Assembly: GCA_029204225.1 (NCBI GenBank)
Contig: CM055097.1
Span: 13,068,721 to 13,132,720, forward strand
Origin: Diphasiastrum complanatum
Lineage: Eukaryota > Streptophyta > Lycopodiopsida > Lycopodiales > Lycopodiaceae
DNA length: 64,000 nucleotides
Direction: 5' to 3'
Position numbers and translations under genes: made by a program. Positions 11,117 through 21,375 of the stretch are shown in pieces (within the stretch, counting starts at the first letter, position 1; each line of letters begins with the position of its first letter). The notes under the pieces were generated by a model. The model was not told the DNA's origin. It did no database searches and saw only the letters and a list, made by a program, of their open reading frames with translations.

Positions 11117-11862
11117 CGATGCGCTTATGAATCGAAGATACGATTTATCATATCTTAGGCTCATGAGGGCATTGGTAGTGGCCACTTCTCTGCTGAAGCC
11201 ACAACTAAAATTATCCTTCAAGCAGGATTGTGGTGGCCATCCTTGTTTAAAGACACATTTGTTGTCATTAAAACGTGTGGGGTGTTTGTCAACGAGCCAA
11301 AAAAAATACAAAAGTAGGCTTCACACCACTGAATCCCATTATAGAAGGCGAAGCCTTCCATAAGTAGGGAATTGACTTTGTTGGACCAATCAGTCCAGCA
11401 TCAAAACATACCCAAGCTCGTTACATCCTCATAGCCACAGATTACGCCACTAAGTGAGTTGAGGCTCGAGCAACAAAGGACACCAACGCAAAAACTGTCG
11501 CGCGTTTTCTTTATGAAAACATTATTACACGTTTTGGCTGTCCCATAGAGCTAGTTAGTGATCGCGGCACGCATTTTTTAAAATGCTATCATTGATAATT
11601 TACTACGCCATTACCTTGTCATTCACCAAAAGAGTACATTGTACTATCCTAGATGTAATAGCCAGGCCGAATCAACTAACAAGACGATATGTAAAATTTT
11701 GACAAAGATAGTTTAAACCAGTCGCTCTGATTGGGAAACAAAACTTTTTTCAGCTATCTGGGCTTACCGCACCACCTCGAAGAAAGCCATTGGGTGGGTT
11801 ACCCCTTTCCACTTAGTGTATGGTCAAGAGGCGGTAATGCCTGTAGACCCACAACTGGTTCA
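11117..11862 (+). pseudogene. int: Integrase, zinc-binding and catalytic core (frameshifted, cut by inversion)
   Basis: Integrase inserts the cDNA copy into the host chromosome. Across several frames the sequence shows the H-H part of the zinc-binding domain (GHFSAEATTKIILQAGLWW, C at about 11277), then the core: a block ending in ATDYAT with the first catalytic Asp, FGCPIELVSDRGTHFL with the second, and a QAESTNKTI block with the Glu, then AIWAYRTTSKKA and HLVYGQEAVMPV. Frame changes and stops occur around 11117, 11365, 11456, 11595 and 11713. The core ends abruptly at about 11862, where minus-strand ORF-X sequence begins. The missing C-terminal part is found on the opposite strand at 14982-15281. 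Confidence 0.85.
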
Positions 11863-13859
11863 CCTTGTCCAAGAATTGCTGCAGGGCCTTCATTGTATCT
11901 TCTAGCTGCTTCTGGGACTCCAGGATGATATTTTCCTGCTTGGCCACAATATTCTTGAAATTTCTTTTTTCGGCTTCCCGTTCTTGGATCAGCCGCACAT
12001 ACTTTTCCATCCGGATGGCTGAGGCCTATGGGGCCTGGAACTGTATGTCCTCGGGCTTAACTAGAGGGGCATCAACTGTCATTGCACCTGACGATCTGTG
12101 ACGTACTTGGTCGATTTGGACCATCTGGTGTTTCAGTTGCTGCCGGACCTCTTCCAAAGTGGTCTTTTGCCTGACCATCACGGATCTGATTTCCTCTGTC
12201 TCTTTTTTCTTTTCTTTGGCTAGCTTCTGTTGTTGCGCAATTTCTTGGTTCTGATACTGGACCTTGTTCTCAAGCATTTCATGTTGGCTTACCAACCAAT
12301 GCATGTGGTAGCTTGCTTTGGATAGGCCGATCATTGAGTGCTTAGCTGCTTCGGAGAGCTTCTCAGGGTTAGTGATGGTTGGGTACTGATCAGGAGTGTG
12401 GGATGGTGAAGCTAATCCAAAAAATAGACGTTGTGGAGTGAATGAAGATGGAGGTGGAGGGAGTGGAGGAATGATGTTAGTGACAATGGTGGTTGTTGTG
12501 GTAGTGGTTAGTGGAGGGGTCAGACTTCCTCCTGATTGATCTACCTTCTCTGGTTCATCATCGCTTATTTCCATCAGGTCTGCAACATCAAAATATTGCC
12601 AAGTGTCCAAGGTGTGGACTTGTTGGGCCTGTGGTTGTTGACCTTGTAGCTGTTGGGCCACTCCCGTGTCTTGGAGACTAAAATTCCCCACTCCTTTCCC
12701 CCCCAAAAAAAATGGTGCGTTTGGTGAAGTTGGCGGCGTTGACATGGTAATCAATATGGGTGGGGTGGCGACCTTGTCTGGTTGACCACCTACTTGTGAT
12801 GTGGTCATGTCTGGTGCTGTTGTAGACGTAGCTGCTCCATCACCCCCAATGATGGTGTGTGAGGGTGATGAGTGTTGTTGTGAGGTTGACGTTGAACTTC
12901 CATCATCTGAAGCGGAACCGTCTGATGATGTCCCATCTGGTGATTTCCTCTTGGCCTGAAGCTTCCTGCATATTCATTGTTGCCTTGTATCTGGCAACTG
13001 GGCCTTGGAGGTATCGGCCTCTTGAGCTTCCGAGGATGCGGCTGCTTGTGGATCTGGTTGTGGGCTTTGTTGCTTGTGTACCAACGAAAGAATACTGGTG
13101 TTGACTCTTTTGGGTTGGAGCCCCGATGGTGAAGTAGCCCGTGAGCATGAACGCTTGGACTATCTTGACCCGATTGGGATGTCCCATGCTTTGTCCGCAA
13201 GTTGTAGGTGCTGTTGGAGTCTGGGCCCATTCTGTACTTGTTGGAGTGTGATTGGCTGCTTGTTCTTAAGACACTCATGAAGGCATTTCGAAGCAAACTG
13301 TGCCCAATCATAAAGATTTTGGGCATGCAGAATCTGCCATCATGTGAAATAGGGACATGGGTACCCTCTGCAGCTTGGTTTGTGGCCGTTGTGTGCACTT
13401 GGTTAAGTATGCACATGCCGCTTCCAGTTGTGGATCATTGATGGCCTCTATGCGGTACCCATCTTTATTCTTCCATTTAGCCATTGAGGGATCGATATAT
13501 TTGAAATACGTTGTCTACTCAATCTTCTGGAGTGTCCGTGTGACAGCATTTGGTCCTCGAGGGAACCCGAAGGGTTGCAAGTTGGCCACCGCAAAAGATA
13601 TGTTATAAACATAGTTCCTGATAGGGGGAACTATGAGTTGGCATGACCTTGCTGTAGCATTATAATTGGCATATGCCATATGTATGAGGTACGGACTCTG
13701 ATACCTTGTCAGGACAGGGATCTGGAACTCAATTGCCTTGAAAAATGAGGCTGCCTGCTGGTACCAGTTTTGCATATTTGTAATATCCAATTTGGACAGT
13801 TGGATGTTGAGCTTATTAGCATCGGGGTCATCAGAACTAGAACCGAGGTTGGTAGACAT
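11863..13859 (-). pseudogene. ORF-X copy B, accessory protein of unknown family
   Basis: Reading from the ATG at 13859, the N-terminal region of about 150 residues (NWYQQAASFFKAIEFQIP, then WKNKDG, CAYLTK, RVPMSLFHMM) matches ORF-X copy A at 4222-4731. An in-frame TAG follows residue 114 and frameshifts occur near 13330 and 12900, so the copy is broken. Next come a long Gln/Ser/Thr/Pro-rich linker, an acidic stretch (VADLMEISDDEPEKVDQ), runs of Thr and Pro, and a C-terminal region predicted by eye to be coiled coil (KLAKEKKKETEEIRSVM, then MEKYVRLIQEREAEKRNF). Copy A shows the same order at 17900-19390. The domain order suggests an oligomerising, possibly nucleic-acid-associated protein, but that is inference. 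The 3' end is cut by the inversion at about 11863. Confidence 0.65.
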
Positions 13860-14981
13860 GATGAAAAAATTGGAAAAACAGGGTTCTGGAAAAAGGGTGT
13901 CGGTTGAGATTTGAGACAGAGTTAAGGGTGCGTAGGTTTAGAGTTGAACGGAGGCGTCAGTTGAGATCTGAGAGGAGGCATCGGTTGAGATCTGAGAGAA
14001 GGCGTGGGTTGAGAACTAAAAGGAGGCGTTGGTTGAGATCTGAGAGGAGGCGTCGGTCGAGATGGCTCTGGTGAGAAGGTAGGTGAAAGTGTCAGTGGAG
14101 AGGTGATTGGAAATTATGTGTGGAGTGAGGTACGTCGCAGAAGGAAAGGATTGTGAAGGAATGAGGTTGGGTAAAATGGAAGGTAAAGTTTATGAAAGCA
14201 AAAAATATGGAGGTGTTTTTGCAAGAACAGAGATGTGAGGAAGGTAGATATCTGTGGAAATGGATATATGGAGGTGGTGAATCAACTAGAATGAAAAAAC
14301 AAGTGTTTATGGTGATGATGTTATTTCCAATAGTGTAACGGGAGCATGATGAATGCTCGCGTGACACTACCCCTCAACATGAGAGAAAGTTTCAAATGTT
14401 GTGTCTTCTCTTGGTGATGTTAGGTTTGGAAATGTTTGATGGTGGTGCTCTGAATAATAATCAAATGATGATGGTGGATACGCAATGGAGGTGGAGTGGA
14501 AACGATAACAGAAGCATCTAATATAAGAGCGCCAGGATTGTGCATAGGAACAGGAAGATCGCCTGTTAGGTTGAGATCTGACAAAAACCTGTATGGAGGA
14601 ATTGAGTTGTGTGATGCAAGTGAAGAACTTCAGGGATAAAATATGACTGTGACTCAAAGTAGAAGTTCTTATGGGAAGGAAGTATCTCAATGAATGATTG
14701 TAATCTTAATTGGGAATATTGAGATACCAGACAGATATAAATGAGATGGGCCAACAGTGTCAGAATCTTTTTCATATCTTGGAGCCTATCATTTGTTGAC
14801 CTAGAACATTCATGAGAAATGGGTATTTATAGAAGAAAAAAAATGTACAAGAAGTAAATAAGTACAGGTATGAATCATAAACAAGGAAAGAGTACAAAAT
14901 TAGGCATGCAAAAAGAGAATAACAAGCAAGGTAATAAGAAAAAAAAATAAAAAATGGAAAATATATACTAGTGAAAAAATG
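13860..14981 (-). other. Spacer between integrase end and ORF-X (inverted)
   Basis: Just over 1.1 kb without a recognisable protein. It contains the second 24-bp array near ORF-X. The open frames 14092-14367 and 14367-14690 are Ser/His-rich and lack motifs. Confidence 0.5.
13928..14066 (-). repeat. 24-bp array, second location, about 5-6 units
   Basis: On the minus strand the units read GACGCCTCCTCTCAGATCTC and variants, the same unit as at 6178-6584. The array lies about 70 bp upstream of the ORF-X ATG, as the first array lies upstream of gag. Confidence 0.85.
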
Positions 14982-15281
14982 TTAAATGGGGTCAACAAAA
15001 AACAACTCCTTGTAATACCGCCGTAGACGACCACCGTTGACGACGGTGTCTAGGAGTATTCCGTCCAGTGTTTGCAGCAGGACTGCACCATTAGGAAAGA
15101 TTTTATTAATAACATACGGTCCTCACTTCTGAATTTCAATTTGTCGAGGTGCTTCTTTGATGTACAAAGAAGCACCTGGTCACCTAAGTGTAGATCTTTA
15201 TTGCATAAGTGACGGTCATGCTAGGCCTTTAGGCGCCTTTTGTTAACCATTTGTGCGTGATAAGATATGACGTGTGTAAGG
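14982..15281 (-). pseudogene. int: Integrase C-terminal domain (inverted)
   Basis: On the minus strand the sequence reads through the typical end of a plant Ty3 integrase: an HDRH-K-L-GDQVLL block, then GPYVINKIFPNGAVLLQTLDG, then NGGRLRRYYKE and a TAA at 14984-14982. There is a frameshift near 15140 and an in-frame stop early on. This is the chromatin/DNA-binding tail that should follow the core ending at 11862; it now faces the opposite way about 3.1 kb further on. Confidence 0.75.
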
Positions 15282-15503
15282 CCCAAGCAGACGCTGGGAC
15301 GATGAAGGAGATGACGGAGCAGGAATAAGGGCGGTCAAACTCGACCATCACATGGTAGCTCGGGATCGGGTAGCCAGAGAGCTGAAGCTGCTTCCAGAAC
15401 TTTTTCCCTTCCCCCTCCCACTTTTAACCCCTCATCTTATTCTGCTTGTAATTTTTCTGAGACATTTATCATCTTCCCTCTCTCCACCACCTCCTAGCAG
15501 AAT
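15282..15503 (+). other. Displaced ORF-X 3' end and ORF-Y leader
   Basis: The first 50 bp translate as AQADAGTMKEMTEQE then stop, a charged helical end that would continue the ORF-X coiled coil if the inverted block were flipped back. The rest, rich in CT (about 15408-15490), looks like a leader before the ORF-Y ATG. Confidence 0.4.
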
Positions 15504-16532
15504 ATGGGGCCCGCTGAGATGAGTTCCTTCAACAACTCCGCTCCCCCGGTGCGACGTATCCCAGAAGTTAACACCGACATTGGGGGTGATGACGATTTCT
15601 TGGCAGATCCACTAGAAACAAGAAGATTCTCGCCCAGGCAAGACACGGGTGCAGCCGAGCCATCAACGAGCGAGCGAGTTAAGGAAAAAGATACGGGCAC
15701 AAAGGCCTTGGATGATTACTTGGCAAGGCCACCACAACCACGTAGGGCAGCTTCTCCTACCAGGCCCAGGAGCAAGAAGGCTGATACGAAAGAGTCAAAG
15801 AAATTTGAAAGGAAATACCCTCCCAACATGAGGGGAGGCAAAGAGGAGATAGATCAAAGCCAATACTCCACCAGGGCTGAGATCATTACGGCATTACAAC
15901 CGCAACCTGAATGGCGAAACAAGATCCTAAAGGATAGCAGAAGTCTCCAAGAGTACCTGAAGGCACCGACATGGAAGCGAATAGATCCATTCTACATGCC
16001 GCTCAAAGACAGAAATCCATGGCCGGCAGAAAAGCCATGGGTCGAGTTGGTGAACTGGCCAGTGATTCTGGGAATTTCAGAGAGAATCTCCTCGGATGAC
16101 CTGAGGCTACAGTTGCTAGATTTTGGGCACAAATACAAGACAAGTGCCGATCTATGCGTGCAAGAAATTGCCAAATATTGCTGATTTATGGCCTTTCTAA
16201 TGCAGCAAGAATGTTTATGGGATCATGGTTTGGATCTGATGAAGATCAATCCCAACGTAGCCCTCCAATCAGAGGAAGACCATGAGATGATGGCTCGGCT
16301 ATACTACAAAGCAGCCTTCATGTCATCACGATACATCACCATGGTGGAAGACTGGCAGGAGATGGGCTTCATCGAAAAGATACGAGAGTACTTGGGGCCA
16401 TTAAACTACAAAAGTAAGCTTCGCTTCCAAGTATTTGAAGCCCTGGTGTGAAAGATGAGCGAGCGAAAACAAACGGCAAGACGACGAGGCGAGCAGGACT
16501 TGCAAGAGGTTCTCAAGAGGGCTGGAATGTAG
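15504..16532 (+). pseudogene. ORF-Y, accessory protein of unknown family (two in-frame TGA)
   Basis: From the ATG at 15504 one frame of 342 codons runs to a TAG at 16530-16532, interrupted by TGA at 16182-16184 and 16449-16451. The N-terminal third is polar and charged (FLADPLETRRF, ARPPQPRRAASPTRPRSKK). The middle contains KRIDPFYMPLKDRNPW and VNWPVI; the C-terminal third contains a WD block, INPNV and MARLYYKAAFMSS. A decayed relative at 28304-29035 shares VDPYYVPMSRRNKW, NWPI and VARLYYRAA, which proves this is a repeated element family and not a chance frame. It lies between the inverted block and the 3' LTR, in sense with gag-pol. No domain recognised and no function assigned. Residues 15282-15330 upstream may be the displaced end of ORF-X. 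Confidence 0.65.
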
Positions 16533-16668
16533 CGACCATTGAGAGACATTCATTTTTGAGAAACAGTTTTGCGGATAACAAGCACCTGGTTTTACGGAAG
16601 TGAACGAAGATCCACGCTTTTCCAAGTGCCGAGCAGAATGACATCACCTGTGTTGCAGTGGGTCCCGC

Positions 16669-16688
16669 AAAAGATTAGGAGTGGATAA
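16669..16688 (+). other. Polypurine tract
   Basis: AAAAGATTAGGAGTGGATAA lies directly before the 3' LTR. This is the usual position of the primer for plus-strand DNA synthesis. The stretch 16533-16668 before it contains nothing else recognised. Confidence 0.7.
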
Positions 16689-17796
16689 TGTTAGCAGATT
16701 CCAGGGAATACCCAAATGCCAAGCCAAGCTGAAGACATAGATTATCTCTCACCCATGACCAAGGAGAAGGAGGAGAGCAGAGGAAGCTGAGAGCCGAGCA
16801 TGAGAGCTGAGGATTACTAGCTAGAGTGACAATGATTATTCATGTGAGCCTACATGGTGAATCCCAGAGAAGGAACGACCATGTAGGAGCTAGTAATATT
16901 TCCTAGGCATTGTAAATAGGCGTAGACCCCTTAAATAATTTAGAGTGAGCCACCTTTTGATGGTGACCTCTAGTGGAAGGGCAAACTCCACTTGTATTTT
17001 CCAAATTAGTGGAATTTTCACTTGGGCTCCACATGGACAGCCTTCTTGCTTATTTAAGGGCCCTCCTCTCTTGTGAGGGAGCTTTGATTTTATTGTCAAT
17101 TGCTCTTGAGTAAATAAAGAAGATCTTCCACGAGTTCTTGATAATTGTAAAGCTCCTTGTTCATGGCAATCTTCTTGAGTGAAATTTCTATGAGCATGTT
17201 CTCATTTTTTTTTGTGTTTGTGAATTAATTAGATTTCTTGCTTACTCTCTTGCTTGTGGAATGTAGATGTGGATTAACTTTCTTGTTTCTTGATTTTGTA
17301 GTTTCAACATGCAGGTAAACTATAGAGGCTGAGATTGTGGATCTGATTTGCATACCTTCTAACAATCCTGTCCGTGATTGTTCTTGGGCATTCCAAGCAT
17401 CAAGAAATGGGTGTTTCTTGATTCTTGGGCTGCTAGAGTGCTGTTAGGAATCTAGTTTTCTTGTTTCTTGTTTCTTGCTGAGTAGTTTAATCTTATCATT
17501 GTTTTGTTCCCTGATTTTGGTAGATAGATTGTAGATTTGCTCCCTGATTCAGAACGTTGATCTGTACTGAGCTAGGACTAGTTGCATGGCTTGTAAATGC
17601 ATGTAGTTGAGTAACGTATCTGTCTCTCCCCACTGACAGGCTGAGAATACACGTTGTAACCTGAGAAACACTTCTACTTGGAAACCGTTCTAGCAAGAAG
17701 ATTAAATCGTAAAGAACTGTAACCAATGGAAGTAACAAAAAGAAGAACGAACGATAAAGAAATCGTGTTCACAAATTCAGTGAAAATCTGTGAACA
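16689..17796 (+). repeat. 3' LTR
   Basis: The 1,108-bp direct repeat of 4732-5822 begins TGTTAG and ends GTGAACA. It is followed by the TAGAA target duplication. Confidence 0.92.
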
Positions 17797-17801
17797 TAGA
17801 A
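17797..17801. other. Target site duplication, right copy (TAGAA)
   Basis: Perfect match to 4727-4731. Confidence 0.9.
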
Positions 17802-19778
17802 TAATTCTACAAAGGCCGCCAAAATATGTACAATTGGGCTGGATTCATCTTCCGACAACTTTCTTTTTTGAATTAGCTCAAAATTAGTCCACAATTGACT
17901 TGAAGCTTGCCTTAGTTCCAAGGGATATTGCAGCTAGCCAAGGCTATACACCGTCCACAACTTCAGCCTCACCTTCTCAACAGGCTGCCATGTTTCATGA
18001 ACGCCGCGTCAAGAGGAAACACGACATGTCATCACCACTTGCTGATACCACACCACCACCCAAGAAGTCAAGGAATAAGATGACTGCCCACAAGCCACCC
18101 CCTGAATCAGAGACGAAATCAGATATCCCACAAGTGAAGACTACCAAGCTGACTCCCAAGAAGCAAACCAAGTAGATGGCAGGCTACGAAGACGTCTCGT
18201 CAAGTAACGAAGGAATGAGGATGAAGAGGAAGGTAGCCTCCAGAGCAGACGTACTCGTCAACGATGAACTTCACCTGCTGCCTCCTCACCTCAGCACCAG
18301 ATCCAGATCACACAACAAACACCAGTGCAATCACCAGCCAGAAGCACCTTATTCCAGTCACCATCGAGATCTTTTCATGATATTGTTACTTCACCCCCTC
18401 ATGCCCAGCAGACACATGCAATAGTTTTAGGGGAGGGAGAAAGGGAGCTGCTTGCAACCGCACAAGCAGAATAAACAATTGCAGCTGATCCTGACCAACA
18501 AACAAGAGAAGATCAAATTCAAGGAGCACAAGTAACATTCGAAATCCATGAAAGCCCAAGGGCTAAAAAGAAGGTTGAAGATCTTCCTACTCTAAAGCAA
18601 GACGGTTTCATCGATGTAGACACACAAGAATACTTTGATGAAGGCGACCTTGTAGATGAGGAGGTGGAGATTGTTTCAGGGCCCGTTACACCAGTCTCAC
18701 CACTAACCACCACCACTATTGTTGATATCACCTCCATCACCATCTCTCTTACCGCTACCACATTCCTACCACCTCCATTGCTACTGATGTAAAAACACAA
18801 CTAACTGTTCCACTTCCAACTCATCCCACAACCTCTCAGTTCTCTTTTCCTACCTACCATCATCTTCCTTTTGAATTCCCAACTCTTTTAGCCTATGACA
18901 GCTTGTCCAAGAAAGCCAAGAAAACCTTGAAGTGGCATACCGAGACCTCTTGCACAACAGGTGGATGAGCTCAAGATGGCAAAGCAGAATCTGCAGCTGA
19001 AAGACATGTAGTTGCTAACAACTTTGGAAGATTTACAAAGTGAAAGGGCCAAGAGACTGGAGGAGCAAAATCCTCAAATAAGCTCCAGTCCCTTCAAGAG
19101 GTACAAGACCAGTTTGAGCGCCGGTTAGATCTCCCGACTCAAGAAAATAAGAGATTATCTGATGCGATGACAATGGTTAAATAAACAACCAATAAGGCTA
19201 GAAGATATCAATGTACCAATTCCATCTTCAGGTGCAGCAGTAAAAATGGAGAAGTATGTCTCCTTGATTCAAAAGTAGGAAGCTCTGAAGAGGAACCAAA
19301 AGATTTTAGAAGAAGAAAACAACGAGAAGATGTCAGCACTTTGGGAAAGCATCGACAAAGTTCAAGAGGAACTTCTCCTATCAAAGTAATAAATGGACCT
19401 CATTTGAAATACGTCCTATAAACTCGACGCAGCCATATCAACGCAGAAGAAAGACAACCACAACGATGATGTCGGAGCACTTGAGCAAAGTCAATCCATC
19501 AACCAACGAGGTGCTGGTCTTGGCATGCCATATCAAGGATCCACTGTTGGCTCTCTCCACAAACCCACCATAGACTCCTCCACCTACACTCAGTTGCCTC
19601 ACTCATCTTCTTATTTTTCTGATCCATTTTCATCATACCAACCATCATTTATTCCATTTACTCATTTGACCACATCCGCATTCACTTCTGATACCATACC
19701 CACCACATCATCTCTAAAGTCTGATGACCCTTTTTTAAAACAATTCATTTTGCCACATCTCAGTATAGCTTCATAACT
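17802..19778 (+). pseudogene. ORF-X copy A, central and C-terminal part
   Basis: This continues the frame cut at 4731. The first codons after the target duplication give a stop, then a block NMYNWAGF matching NLYDWAQF of copy B. A basic, proline-rich stretch follows (RRVKRKHDMSSPL, TTPPPKKSRNK) that could act as a nuclear localisation signal. Further on are an acidic block (IDVDTQEYFDEGDLVDEE), a Thr/Pro-rich run, and a coiled-coil-like region (AKQNLQLKDM, ERAKRLEEQ, MEKYVSLIQK, KILEEENNEK, IDKVQEELL) parallel to copy B. A Ser/Thr/Pro-rich tail occupies 19525-19776. At least six stops and several frameshifts show the copy is inactive and old. It ends near a minus-strand Ty3 relic starting at about 19914. 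Confidence 0.6.
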
Positions 19779-19913
19779 AACCCACCACCCCAAAGATTTG
19801 CATTAGCTCAGCCCATCTAGCTTGCCTCCCCTTTAAATCTGTAGCATCATAGAAATATCAAAGATTCTGATGATCTGTCAGACTTCAAATCTGGCTCTAT
19901 ACAAATAATGTCG

Positions 19914-21060
19914 TCAAATTTTCAAGAAATGAACAATTGCAAACAATTCCTTCTCATAGGTACAATACCTAGACTGAGCAGGATTGAGGTTTTTGCTTTC
20001 ATAAGCCACAGGATGTCCATCCTGCATCAAAGCAACTCCAATAGCATAATCACTTGCATCGGTCCTAACCACAAAAGCCTTATTAGGATCGCCAATGATT
20101 AATATTGGCGCTGAAGTGACACTTTTCTTAAGCAACTAAAAGCAATTATTCAAATCTTCCATCCACACCACTAGTGGACTCTTAGCCCTCCGGCTTAGCT
20201 TCTTATAGCCTTTCAAGGCCTGAGTAAGGAGAAATGCCAATCGAGCAAATTGGGGAATATGCCGACGGAAAAACCCTACAAACCCCAATAAAGACTTGAT
20301 TTTTCGAACTGCAGTGAGAATAGGCCAATCAATAACCCTCTAGATATGATTGGCCTCAATCTCCACTCCCCGTTTGAAAATCTTATGCCCCAAGTAGGAC
20401 AATTCCTTAGCAAAAAAGTCACACTTAGACTCCTTGGCAAAGAGCTTTTCTCTTGTTAGGATGTCCAAGACAATCCTAAGATGCTCTTTATGTTCTACCA
20501 AAATTTTACCGAACACTAGGATATCATCTAAGAGTACCACTACGAATCTTCCCAAATATGGCTTGAACAAATCGTTCATCATCTGTTGGAAAGTTGTCGA
20601 TGCATTGGTCAAACCAAAAGGCAACACCAAAAATTCATAGTGACCAAAGTGAGTTCGAAACCCAATTTTTGGTATATTTTCTGCCTTAATGCATATCTGA
20701 TGGTAGCCCGATCTTAGATTTATCTTGGTAAAGTACCCAGCACCACCAAGATAGTCTATTAGATCATCCATTCACAGTAGCAGATATCTATTCTTGACGG
20801 TTACCTTGTTCAATTTCTTATAGTCAACGCAAAACCTTATAGTCCCATCCTTCTTGGCAACTAGAACCATTGGTGATGCCCAAGGAGACTTACTAGTTGT
20901 ACCCACCCCGTTTTCAGGTAATCATGTAAATGCCTACTTACCTTAGCCTGCACTCATCCTTATAGGATGCTGTGTGATTGGAATTGCTCTAGGTATTAGG
21001 TCAATTTTATGATCAACTGTCCTTTCTGGTGGTAAACCTACAGGAAGGTCTAAAAAAACA
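19914..21060 (-). pseudogene. pol: Ty3-type RT and start of RNase H (relic)
   Basis: Reading down the minus strand: an RT lead-in (DHKIDLIPRAIP), [30 protein letters not shown], then GYFTKINLRSGYHQI, FLVLPFGLTNASTTFQQMM and the catalytic box VVLLDDILVF, where the usual tyrosine before the aspartates is leucine. RNase H begins with FVVRTDASDYAIGVALMQDG and CTYEKELFAIVHFLK and stops at about 19914. Stops lie at about 20772 and 20336 and the palindrome region upstream is an insertion or rearrangement. Motif style fits a chromovirus-like Ty3 lineage different from the 13-kb element. Confidence 0.85.
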
Positions 21061-21248
21061 TCATTGAATTTTGCCTAAGTTCATTATAGACTTCAAATTC
21101 TGTAGTGTTCTCACTGGATATATTCATGGCATTTGTGTTAAGTTCTTCATCATTGCAGCAAATGATATCATTATGAAAACATATATAAACTTTAAAATCA
21201 AAATTCTTCATAATAGAATTAAGTTCCTGTTTAGAATAAGAGTTAACA

Positions 21249-21305
21249 TTTTTAGTGTCAATACTTTAACTAGCCTTGATCTAGTTAAAGTATTGACACT
21301 AAAAA
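21249..21305. repeat. Perfect palindrome, 25-bp arms and 7-bp loop
   Basis: The left arm 21249-21273 (begins TTTTTAGTGTCAATACTT) is repeated in reverse complement at 21281-21305. The loop is CCTTGAT. It lies between protease and RT of the minus-strand Ty3 relic, where no such hairpin is expected in coding sequence. Confidence 0.9.
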
Positions 21306-21375
21306 AATTATCATGCATAAAAGATAAAGATTTTTCAACAAAATCAATTCTCAATGACTTGTTCTTATCAAAATG

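Larger units (their letters stand above)
11863..15281. other. Inverted internal segment of the retrotransposon (about 3.4 kb)
   Basis: Everything recognisable between these points reads on the minus strand: integrase C-terminus (15281-14982), spacer with the 24-bp array, and ORF-X (13859-11863). To the left, the integrase core stops on the plus strand; to the right, ORF-Y and the 3' LTR are on the plus strand. Reversing the block puts the integrase C-terminus after the core, turns the array to match the leader array, and brings the end of ORF-X before ORF-Y. Breakpoints are accurate to a few tens of bases, and some residues may be missing at the integrase join. Confidence 0.75.
4732..17796 (+). 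mobile_element. Full-length Ty3-type LTR retrotransposon, rearranged and lacking reverse transcriptase
   Basis: The element is 13,065 bp long with two direct LTRs of about 1.1 kb, TG...CA ends and a perfect TAGAA target duplication. On the plus strand the order is LTR, primer site, repeat leader, gag with zinc knuckles, protease, RNase H and integrase core. RNase H preceding integrase identifies it as Ty3/gypsy type. The integrase ends and decayed TTGACGCC primer site suggest the plant Tat/Athila side rather than a chromovirus, but this is not settled. Three things break it: the RT core is missing between protease and RNase H; gag, RNase H, integrase and ORF-Y carry in-frame stops; and 11863-15281 is inverted. 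Two accessory frames of unknown function (ORF-X, ORF-Y) lie between pol and the 3' LTR. It could only have moved, or could only move now, with enzymes supplied in trans. Confidence 0.92.

Noticed and set aside
13998-14690. Candidate secreted or membrane proteins in minus-strand frames
   Set aside because: They lie in the spacer of the inverted block, lack homologues in the second ORF-X locus and are low-complexity.
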